7,612 bases of DNA, taken from Hyphomicrobiales bacterium (GTDB lineage Bacteria > Pseudomonadota > Alphaproteobacteria > Rhizobiales > Aestuariivirgaceae). The DNA lies in contig JALWJW010000046.1 of the NCBI GenBank assembly GCA_026996935.1, forward strand, positions 1 to 7,612. The letters run 5' to 3'. The notes beneath the pieces are model-generated. The model did no database searches, was not told the origin of the DNA, and worked only from the letters and a program-made list of their open reading frames with translations. This document shows positions 1 through 6,699 of this stretch, one piece after another. Numbering within the stretch: position 1 is the stretch's first letter; each line of letters starts with the position of its first letter. Position numbers and translations under genes: made by a program.

Positions 1-355
1 TACTGGGGGCTTTGTTGAGTTTGTTGCAGATTGAACCAAACACAACTTTTAAGACTCAAAGCATTTCACCTTTTTTAAGAAACAATCTGCATGTTTTAAA
101 TTATTGTTTTCAGCCATCTCTTTATCGCTAAATCAGCAATCACTTTTAAGAGGCGTGCTTTGGTTGTTTTGTGCTTTCACATAAGCCATTTTCAGTTTTG
201 CTAAACGGCGACTTAAAAAGTTCTTTTTTGTCAGTGTAATCGCATTAAGGGTTTGTTAAGGACTAATCTCACTTTCGTGTGATGAAAGTGGTTTTGGCCT
301 ATGGGTTGCGCATTGATGTTTTGAAAGAACGATTTTGTCTCAAAACTGAACATAT
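1..355. other. AT-rich intergenic region with no convincing gene
   Basis: This stretch holds no ORF of convincing length on either strand and no tRNA-like T-arm. It is rich in T and A runs. The 10-mer acttttaaga occurs twice in direct orientation (45-54 and 142-151), which may be chance in DNA of this composition. A short hairpin lies at 270-290. A weak promoter-like pair, TTGTTA (254-259) and TGTGAT (278-283) with an 18-base spacer, could serve the downstream acyltransferase, but the match is poor. A 22-codon frame on the - strand (117 to 49) and a 25-codon frame on the + strand (282-359) are the only small ORFs of note. The region probably carries the promoter and leader of the acyltransferase-polA pair and perhaps the flank of a gene outside the window. 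Confidence 0.6.
270..290 (+). promoter_or_regulatory. Short hairpin in the acyltransferase leader
   Basis: CACTTTC (270-276) is perfectly complementary to GAAAGTG (284-290), giving a 7-bp stem with a 7-base loop. Four T residues follow after one G, which is too weak a T-tract for a confident intrinsic terminator. The stem covers the ATG (282-284) of a small upstream ORF. It could be an attenuator-like leader structure, an operator-like inverted repeat, or chance. The position, 75 bases before the acyltransferase start, is the main reason to record it. Confidence 0.25.
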
Positions 356-364
356 GTGATCATT

Positions 365-1444
365 ATGAAAAATACCCAAACTGCTAATTTCTCTTTAAAC
401 AGCCATCGCGTCGAATGGGTTGATTTTGCTAAAGGCATTTGCATTGTTCTGGTGGTTTTACTCAATACCACGCATGGGGTTCAGCAAGCCACTGGTGAAA
501 TTTCAGTTTTTGAAAAATTCAACGAATGGGCCCAGCCATTTCGTATGCCGGATTTTTTCTTTATTGCCGGATTGTTCCTGATGCGTCGCATCGATCGACC
601 ATGGCGCAGTTACCTTGATACAAAGGTGGCTCATTTTGCTTATTTTTATACTATCTGGATGACCGTTTGGTATGTGGTTCGTCTTCCGCAATATATCGAG
701 CAAACAGGGCTTACCAACACCCTATTACTCTATCCGTTGAGCTTCATTCAGCCCTTGGGTTCATTATGGTTCATTTATATGTTGGCTGTTTTCTTTGTTG
801 CTGCCAAACTAACCCGAACATTTCCCGTGTGGTTGGTTTTTGGGGTGGCTGCCTTGCTTCATTCATTACAAATCAATACAGGATCTCGCATTATTGATGA
901 GTTCTCTTCCCGGTTTGTATTTTTCTACGCTGGTTTTGTTTTTGCACCTTTGGCTTTTGCAATTGCAGACTTCCTGACACGCCAAAAAGCAGCCGCATTA
1001 ATTACAGGTTTAACCATTTGGGCAATTGTTCAAGCATGGCTGGTTAATAACCATTTTGCCGAGCTTCCCATCATTTCACTGGTTCTTGGGTTTGTTGGTA
1101 TTGGCGCGATTGTTGGAACGGGGATCGTGTTATCTAAATCACCACTGGGAGCGCCATTTCGCTATTTGGGGGCCAATACGCTAACCGTATTTCTATCATA
1201 TTTTCTATTTGCTGTTGCAGCACGTATTGTCTTGCTTAAAACAGGGCTTGTGAGTGATACATCGATGGTGATTATTATCTCCAGTTTAGTTGGGATTATT
1301 GGACCGGTCATTTTAAATGTTGTTACGCGCAACACGCCTTTGGCCTTTATATTCAAACGCCCTGATGCCTTTAAGATCAAACAGCATGGATCAATTACAA
1401 AAACATCTCAAGAATTTACGGAGATGTCACAAAGTCGGGGATAG
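365..1444 (+). CDS. Membrane acyltransferase, acyltransferase-3 family
   Basis: This is a polytopic inner-membrane protein of the acyltransferase-3 family, members of which transfer acyl groups (often acetyl or succinyl) onto surface or periplasmic glycans and lipids. The substrate here cannot be told. From the ATG at 365 it has 359 residues. The N-terminal RVEWVDFAKG signature is followed by about ten hydrophobic helices (roughly 24-42, 60-74, 88-106, 135-149, 153-167, 183-203, 209-226, 233-256, 265-292, 300-321), with the family-like FRMPDFFFIAGLFL around 60-73 and SLWFIYML around 133-140. The tail of about 35 residues is hydrophilic. A GTG at 356 would add three residues. Neither start has a clear Shine-Dalgarno sequence. 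ATG is preferred by codon type. The family's K/R-X10-H motif appears as K23-X10-N34, so the expected catalytic His is Asn, and a His lies at 37. The gene ends 59 bases before polA and is probably cotranscribed with it. The family call is firm and the activity is uncertain. Confidence 0.85.
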   Translation: MKNTQTANFSLNSHRVEWVDFAKGICIVLVVLLNTTHGVQQATGEISVFEKFNEWAQPFRMPDFFFIAGLFLMRRIDRPWRSYLDTKVAHFAYFYTIWMTVWYVVRLPQYIEQTGLTNTLLLYPLSFIQPLGSLWFIYMLAVFFVAAKLTRTFPVWLVFGVAALLHSLQINTGSRIIDEFSSRFVFFYAGFVFAPLAFAIADFLTRQKAAALITGLTIWAIVQAWLVNNHFAELPIISLVLGFVGIGAIVGTGIVLSKSPLGAPFRYLGANTLTVFLSYFLFAVAARIVLLKTGLVSDTSMVIIISSLVGIIGPVILNVVTRNTPLAFIFKRPDAFKIKQHGSITKTSQEFTEMSQSRG

Positions 1445-1483
1445 TTCACCCGGTTTAGCATCGCGGGCTGGTCAAATAAGATC

Positions 1484-1503
1484 AGGGGTGGCATTGTTGC
1501 CCC
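1484..1503 (+). promoter_or_regulatory. polA ribosome-binding region with overlapping hairpin
   Basis: The only Shine-Dalgarno-like sequence before polA is AGGGG at 1484-1488, which is 15 bases from the ATG at 1504 and so farther than usual. The bases GG (1487-1488) and GGC (1490-1492) can pair with GCC (1499-1501) and CC (1502-1503), with U1489 bulged and a six-base loop at 1493-1498. This small stem would cover part of the SD and end directly against the start codon. No other in-frame start exists upstream before the TAA at 1477, so the start itself is secure. Confidence 0.35.
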
Positions 1504-4368
1504 ATGTCAGATCAAAATACAAAACCCATAAAACAGGGTGACCACGTCTATCTCATTGATGGATCCGGGTACATATTTCGCGCCTTTCATGGCATCCCCA
1601 TGCTTAATCGTAAAAGTGATGGCCTGCCGGTTAATGCGGTGCAGGGCTTTTGCTCGATGCTGAATAAGCTGTTACGTGAGATGCCTGAAGATAATCGCCC
1701 TACTCATCTTGCGGTTATTTTTGATAAATCGGGCAAAACTTTTCGCAATGATATCTATCCACAATATAAAGCCAACAGGCCACCGGCACCTGAAGAACTG
1801 GTGCCGCAATTTGGCCTTATTAAACAGGCGGTGAAAGCCTTTGGCGTACCATGTGTTGAGATGGAGGGCTTTGAGGCTGATGACCTGATTGCCACTTATG
1901 CCCGGCAAGCGGCCGAGCAGGGGGCGACAGTGCGCGTGGTCTCTTCTGATAAAGATTTGATGCAATTGGTCAATGACAAGGTCTCTATGTATGACCCGAT
2001 GAAAAATCGCGAAATGGATGAACAGGCAGTTCTTGAAAAATTTGGTGTGACACCTGATAAAGTGATTGAGGTGCAAGCACTGGCTGGTGACAGCATTGAC
2101 AATATTCCCGGTGTTCCCGGCATTGGCGTTAAAACCGGTGCATTGCTGATTAATGAATTTGGTGATCTTGAAAGCCTGCTTGAGCGGGCAGAAGAAATAA
2201 AGCAGCCCAAGCGACGGCAAAACCTGATTGAATTTGCCGATCAGGCGCGTATTTCCAAAAAGCTGGTAGAGCTTGACCAAAATGTAAAAACCAACGAACA
2301 ACTGCATGACTTTGAGCTGCACCCAACTGATGGGCCTTGTCTTGTTGCATTTTTAAAAGCCCTGGAGTTTACCGCTTTAACGCGGCGCATTGCCAAAGAA
2401 CTTGATATTGATGCCAATGAAGTAGAACCTTTAAACATTGATATTGAAGGCTGGGCGCAAGCTGTGACAGATCAAGAGTTTGAAGGCGATGATTGTGCGC
2501 ATGATGATCTGTTAAACCTGCCTGTTGATCCTGATAAATATGAAACGGTAACAAGCCTTGAGGATTTGCAAAACTGGATTGCTAAAGCTTATGAACGCGG
2601 GGTACTGTGTTTTGATACCGAAACCAATTCGCTTGATGCCATGCAGGCTGATCTGGTTGGTATCTCCCTTTCTGCCCAAGTGGGTACTGCGTGTTATATT
2701 CCGCTTGCCCATCGCGCCGGTGATGGCCTGGCTTTTGATGGGCCGGTCATTGAACAAATTAAACTGGAAGATGCCATTGCGGCGCTAAAACCTGTTCTGG
2801 AAGACCCCTCGGTTTTAAAGATTGCTCAAAACTTCAAGTATGATTTTCACATTCTTTCGCGCCATGGCATCACGGTCGCCCCTTTTGATGATACCATGTT
2901 GCTGTCCTATGCGCTTGATTCCGGCATTGGGCACCACAGCATGGATGAGTTGTCCAAACGCCATCTTGGCCATACGCCTATTCCGTTTAAAGAAATTGCT
3001 GGAACGGGAAAATCTGCCATCACCTTTGATCTTGTTCCAATCGATCAGGCAACACGATATGCTGGTGAAGATGCCGATATTACTTTGCGTTTATGGACGT
3101 TATTAAAACCGCGCCTGGCCAGTGAACACCGTGCAACAGTTTATGAAACCCTGGAACGTCCACTAGTGCCGGTTTTGGCCGAGATGGAAGCCAATGGAAT
3201 CCATGTTGACCGAACTGCACTAGCAAGGCTTTCTGGCGAATTTGCCATTCTGGCGGAAACTCTCAAAAAAGAAATCTATGAGCTTGCCGGGCAGGAGTTT
3301 AACCCGGGATCACCCAAACAACTGGGTGAAATTCTATTTGATAAATTGGGCCTTGAAGGGGGCAAGAAAACTGCCAAAGGCGCATGGAGCACCAATAGCC
3401 AGGTGCTTGAAGACCTGGCCGGTCAAGGGGTTGAGCTGGCACGAAAAATTTTAGATTGGCGGCAGGTTTCAAAGTTGAAATCAACCTATAGCGATGCGCT
3501 ACCCCATCATATCAATCCCAAAACCAATCGCGTGCATACATCTTATGCCATGGCATCAACCTCAACAGGGCGGCTTTCATCTACTGATCCCAACTTGCAG
3601 AATATTCCTGTACGGACTGAGTCAGGCCGTAAAATCAGGCAGGCTTTTGTAGCTGAAAAAGGTAATAAATTAGTATCGGCTGACTACTCACAAATTGAAT
3701 TGCGGGTTTTGGCTCATGTGGCCAATATTCCACAATTGCGCCAAGCCTTTGCCGATGGGCTTGATATTCATGCCATGACCGCATCTGAAATGTTTGGCGT
3801 GCCGATTGAAGGCATGGACCCGCAAGTGCGCCGACAAGCCAAGGCGATTAATTTTGGTATTATTTATGGCATTTCAGGCTTTGGCCTTGCCAACCAATTG
3901 GGTATTTCACGCACAGAAGCAGGGCAATATATCAAAACCTATTTTGAACGCTTTCCGGGCATTAAAGAATATATGGAATCAACCAAAGAGTTTGCTCGCG
4001 CCAATGGCTATGTTGAAACCATCTTTGGTCGGCGATGTCATTTCCCGCGTATTTCATCGCCCAATGCGTCTGAAAAATCGTTTCAGGAACGCGCGGCCAT
4101 TAACGCGCCCATTCAGGGCAGTGCTGCAGATATTATCCGCCGTGCCATGATTCACATGCCCGATGCTTTGGCCAAAGCTGATGTATCAGCTAAAATGTTA
4201 TTGCAAGTGCACGATGAATTAATCTTTGAAGTGCCTGAAAGTGGTGTTGATGATTTAATCAAAATTGTGGTTGATACAATGGAAAAAGCCCCCGCCCCGG
4301 CTGTTCAATTGAGTGTGCCTTTAATTGTTGATGCACGTGCGGCTGATAATTGGGACGATGCTCATTAA
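1504..4368 (+). CDS. polA: DNA polymerase I
   Basis: A complete 954-residue family A polymerase for DNA repair and RNA-primer removal. Three domains are visible. (1) 5'-3' exonuclease, about 13-300: D19 in YLIDGSG, D74 in FDKSGKTFR, E124/D126/D127 in FEADDL, D149/D151 in SSDKDL, D196/D199 in GDSIDN, then the helix-hairpin-helix stretch PGVPGIGVKTG. (2) 3'-5' proofreading exonuclease, about 345-545: D371 and E373 in FDTETN, N443 and D447 in NFKYD, Y519 and D523 in YAGED, so all expected metal ligands are present. (3) Polymerase, about 570-950: motif A D727 in SADYSQIELR, motif B R776, K780, F784 and Y788 in RRQAKAINFGIIYG, motif C D904 and E905 in QVHDE. F784 matches the E. coli F762 position. 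Length is normal for the family (E. coli has 928). It probably shares a transcript with the acyltransferase upstream and ends 32 bases before the convergent cyclase gene. Nothing suggests damage or transfer. Confidence 0.98.
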   Translation: MSDQNTKPIKQGDHVYLIDGSGYIFRAFHGIPMLNRKSDGLPVNAVQGFCSMLNKLLREMPEDNRPTHLAVIFDKSGKTFRNDIYPQYKANRPPAPEELVPQFGLIKQAVKAFGVPCVEMEGFEADDLIATYARQAAEQGATVRVVSSDKDLMQLVNDKVSMYDPMKNREMDEQAVLEKFGVTPDKVIEVQALAGDSIDNIPGVPGIGVKTGALLINEFGDLESLLERAEEIKQPKRRQNLIEFADQARISKKLVELDQNVKTNEQLHDFELHPTDGPCLVAFLKALEFTALTRRIAKELDIDANEVEPLNIDIEGWAQAVTDQEFEGDDCAHDDLLNLPVDPDKYETVTSLEDLQNWIAKAYERGVLCFDTETNSLDAMQADLVGISLSAQVGTACYIPLAHRAGDGLAFDGPVIEQIKLEDAIAALKPVLEDPSVLKIAQNFKYDFHILSRHGITVAPFDDTMLLSYALDSGIGHHSMDELSKRHLGHTPIPFKEIAGTGKSAITFDLVPIDQATRYAGEDADITLRLWTLLKPRLASEHRATVYETLERPLVPVLAEMEANGIHVDRTALARLSGEFAILAETLKKEIYELAGQEFNPGSPKQLGEILFDKLGLEGGKKTAKGAWSTNSQVLEDLAGQGVELARKILDWRQVSKLKSTYSDALPHHINPKTNRVHTSYAMASTSTGRLSSTDPNLQNIPVRTESGRKIRQAFVAEKGNKLVSADYSQIELRVLAHVANIPQLRQAFADGLDIHAMTASEMFGVPIEGMDPQVRRQAKAINFGIIYGISGFGLANQLGISRTEAGQYIKTYFERFPGIKEYMESTKEFARANGYVETIFGRRCHFPRISSPNASEKSFQERAAINAPIQGSAADIIRRAMIHMPDALAKADVSAKMLLQVHDELIFEVPESGVDDLIKIVVDTMEKAPAPAVQLSVPLIVDARAADNWDDAH

Positions 4369-4400
4369 CGCAAGATGTTTTAATATCAAAAGGGGTGGCT
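4369..4400. other. 32-base gap between convergent polA and cyclase genes
   Basis: Only 32 bases separate the polA TAA (4366-4368) from the cyclase stop (its complement at 4401-4403). I see no strong intrinsic terminator in it. The best stem is AAAAG with CTTT around a six-base loop, followed by little T-richness on either strand. Termination must occur inside the opposite gene, by Rho, or through a structure I cannot recognise by eye, so the two transcripts are likely to overlap at their 3' ends. Confidence 0.5.
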
Positions 4401-6557
4401 TTAAATTCGCTCTATCAACTTATCATAGAAGTTCACCAGATAAGGTGAGACCTCGCGCGAGCGTTTCTTTGCCTGTTCAAATAACGAGCGCTTTTTCTTT
4501 TTGGTGCGTGTGGCAATGGCTGCTTCGTGTTCTTTGGTTAAATCAATAAAGGCCTGTTTGGTTTTAAGCGTTTTATCACCAACCACTGTAAACAGTTTCT
4601 GCTTTTCTGATTTGCCTTTCAAGGCCAACTCACCTGCATCTAATAACGCAAAGTCTTCTACAGCTTTTGCAGTGCTAGCCGAAACCAGAATATCCACGCC
4701 AACGGCCTTGCAGGTTGATTCAACCCGTGCAGCCACATTTACCGCATCGCCAACAATAGAATAATCAAAGCGCTCTTGTGAGCCTAAATTGCCAACGCAC
4801 GCCTGACCCGTATTAATACCGATACCAATGGCAATATCATCAAAGCCATAACGATTTTTACGAAACCCAAACGCATCATTGCGGTTTAATTCTTCTAATG
4901 TTTTTCGCATTTGCAACGCGGCTTTAACCGCTCGCTTCTCATGGTCTTTAATCTCTAACGGCGCATTCCAGAAAGCCATGATGGAATCACCGATATATTT
5001 ATCGATGGTGCCTTTTTCCTGTGTGACGCAAGCGCTTAAATCACCAAGTAATTTGTTTAAAAACGCGACTAATTCTTGCGGGGTAAGACCTTCACTTAGA
5101 GGAGTAAAGTTCCTGATATCGACGAACATAATGGTCAATTCACGGGTGTCGCCACCCAGCTTTAATGAGGTGGGATGTTTTTCAATATCTTTTAAAACAT
5201 CTGGCGAAACATAACGCGAAAAGGCAGTGCGGACATAACGGGCCTGACGATCAGTAACCAAAAACCGATAAGCGGTCATAGCGAAATGCACCAGCAATCC
5301 GGCAATCAACGGATAAGTTGCATCAAACAACATATGATAATTTTTAAAGGCAATCCAGGACCCTGCAATCAGCGCAATAACCCACACACCACCAAGCAGC
5401 AATGATTTTCCCGGTGATAAAAAAACCGCGGCCAGAACGATAAAAACACCGATCACAAGCACCAGCAAAACTTCAACTCCATCAGCCCAATCTGGACGCC
5501 ACAAAAAAGTTTGTGACAGGATTTGATCTAGTGCCTGAGCATGAACGGACACACCGGGAACACTGTCACCCAAGGGGGTGTTTTTGATATCAAAAAGACC
5601 GGTCGCTGAAGTTCCAATAAAAACAATATGACCTTGGAGTTTCTGGCGCAGGGCCTGTTTGGTTTTTTCATTACCGCGCAATAATTTGTAAGCAGACACA
5701 TATAAATCTGGATCGGGTTTGGCATAATACATCCACATTTCACCCGCTCTTGTTGTTGGAACGGTTATGGCACCAATCCTTATGCTTTGGATGATTTGTT
5801 TTTCGTGCGCTGCCCCTTGAATGATAAAGGTTGAGGCCCCTTGTGCCACGCGCAATGATTCCATAACCAGACTGGGATAAGGCTTATCTCCTTTTGCCCA
5901 CATAAGCGGGTAAGCGCGAATAACATCCAGCCCGGTGTTGGGACTAACGCTTATCGAGCCGATACCACTTGCCGCCTCTTCCAGAACTGGCACCAAATTT
6001 GTTACGCGCTGAAATGAATTGAGCGCTTTTAAGGTAGAATTTCCTTTGATTGCGTACCCTGACTTTAAAGCCGGTTTATCAAGAGCGGCATCTTTGTTCA
6101 CTCCAAATGATAAAATTACCGGGGCTTGCTTAATCGCTTTAGCAAACAAAACGTCATTGTCAGGCAAGGTAAGTCGAGTATTGTTTTGTACCGTTTTGTT
6201 CAGCCATTTTTGCAAATCCTCCCGAGCCAGAACTCGGTTGGGTGAAAGACGGTCAGGTTCAGAAAACACGATATCAAAAACAATTGCTGCGGCCCCAAGA
6301 TTGTTTAACTCATCAACCAGTTTGGCAAACTCGCTGCGCGGCCAGGGGAACTGTCCGATTTTAGCCAATGATGTTTCATCAATATCAATCACCCGCACAG
6401 GCTGACTGGCTTTTTGTCTTGGTAACAGGCGTTGATACTGATCAAAAGTCAGGTTCCGAACGGTTTGCGGTATAACACCGTCATCTGCGCGCAGCAAAGC
6501 AAGCAGTAAAACAATTACCAAACCAAGACCAAGGGCCAACCAACGACTTTTATTCAT
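4401..6557 (-). CDS. CHASE2-domain class III adenylate cyclase
   Basis: An inner-membrane receptor cyclase that should make cAMP in response to a periplasmic cue. From the ATG at 6557 it has 718 residues. TM1 is about 5-22. A CHASE2 sensor follows, about 27-350, with VRVIDIDETSLAKIGQFPWPR near its start and IVFIGTSATGLFDIKNTPLG near its end. Three more helices come next (361-380, 385-404, 408-432), then a linker with YVSPDVL and the cytoplasmic cyclase domain, about 473-660. All catalytic residues are present: metal ligands D480 (FVDIRNF) and D524 (IGDSIMAFW), adenine-selecting K520 (DKYIGD) and D598 (FDYSIVGD), and transition-state N607 and R611 (NVAAR). The K/D pair favours ATP over GTP. 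The C-terminus adds about 58 residues with a lysine/arginine-rich stretch (684-702). A GTG at 6566 would add three residues; neither start has a close SD, although GGAAGG sits at 6585-6590. It lies downstream of the FecR-domain gene on the same strand, a pairing seen in many proteobacteria. The ligand is unknown. Confidence 0.93.
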   Translation of the reverse strand: MNKSRWLALGLGLVIVLLLALLRADDGVIPQTVRNLTFDQYQRLLPRQKASQPVRVIDIDETSLAKIGQFPWPRSEFAKLVDELNNLGAAAIVFDIVFSEPDRLSPNRVLAREDLQKWLNKTVQNNTRLTLPDNDVLFAKAIKQAPVILSFGVNKDAALDKPALKSGYAIKGNSTLKALNSFQRVTNLVPVLEEAASGIGSISVSPNTGLDVIRAYPLMWAKGDKPYPSLVMESLRVAQGASTFIIQGAAHEKQIIQSIRIGAITVPTTRAGEMWMYYAKPDPDLYVSAYKLLRGNEKTKQALRQKLQGHIVFIGTSATGLFDIKNTPLGDSVPGVSVHAQALDQILSQTFLWRPDWADGVEVLLVLVIGVFIVLAAVFLSPGKSLLLGGVWVIALIAGSWIAFKNYHMLFDATYPLIAGLLVHFAMTAYRFLVTDRQARYVRTAFSRYVSPDVLKDIEKHPTSLKLGGDTRELTIMFVDIRNFTPLSEGLTPQELVAFLNKLLGDLSACVTQEKGTIDKYIGDSIMAFWNAPLEIKDHEKRAVKAALQMRKTLEELNRNDAFGFRKNRYGFDDIAIGIGINTGQACVGNLGSQERFDYSIVGDAVNVAARVESTCKAVGVDILVSASTAKAVEDFALLDAGELALKGKSEKQKLFTVVGDKTLKTKQAFIDLTKEHEAAIATRTKKKKRSLFEQAKKRSREVSPYLVNFYDKLIERI

Positions 6558-6607
6558 TTGAAACACTTGCCATTAATTTTTTGACCTTCCTGCCTACTAT
6601 TCCTTTT

Positions 6608-6635
6608 ATTATATCTGTAATCGCATCAAAACCAA
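6608..6635 (-). promoter_or_regulatory. Candidate promoter for the cyclase gene
   Basis: On the - strand there is a perfect -10 hexamer TATAAT (6613 to 6608) preceded, with a 16-base spacer, by TTGGTT (6635 to 6630), which matches the first three bases of the -35 consensus. Transcription would begin near 6600, giving a leader of about 40 bases before the cyclase start. This would let the cyclase be expressed apart from the upstream FecR gene. Alphaproteobacterial -10 elements are often less conserved than this and the region is AT-rich, so a chance match is possible. Confidence 0.4.
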
Positions 6636-6663
6636 ACCCGTTAAACCAGTCCGTTTGCGGGTT
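6635..6663 (-). terminator. Imperfect hairpin after the FecR gene, possible terminator or attenuator
   Basis: CGGGTT (6658-6663) and AACCCG (6635-6640) pair, and inside them GTTT (6653-6656) pairs with AAAC (6643-6646) around a six-base loop, with a 1x2 internal loop between the two stems. In the - strand transcript the stem begins 37 bases after the FecR stop codon and is followed by TGGTTTTG, a poor T-tract. It could cause partial termination or protect the 3' end of the FecR message, reducing read-through into the cyclase. The evidence is structural only. Confidence 0.3.
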
Positions 6664-6699
6664 GTTGATACCAATAGGAATGATTACTCTGATTCCATA

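Noticed and set aside
49..117. 22-codon ORF on the - strand beginning MAENNNLKHADC
   Set aside because: Short, no SD at a proper distance, and in AT-rich DNA where such frames arise easily. No neighbour or motif supports it.
1..355. tRNA or small structured RNA in the leader region
   Set aside because: No GGTTCGA-type T-arm or cloverleaf could be found by eye on either strand. Only a single short hairpin is visible.
1672..2322. Long open frame of 216 codons antisense to polA
   Set aside because: It lies fully within polA, whose conserved motifs fix the coding strand, and its translation shows no domain-like pattern. It is a shadow of polA codon use.
1504..4368. Possible loss of proofreading or other domain in polA
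   Set aside because: All expected 3'-5' exonuclease, 5' nuclease and polymerase residues are present, so this is an ordinary three-domain polymerase I.
4401..6557. Guanylate rather than adenylate cyclase
   Set aside because: The base-selecting positions are Lys520 and Asp598, the pattern for ATP, not the Glu/Cys-type pair expected for GTP.
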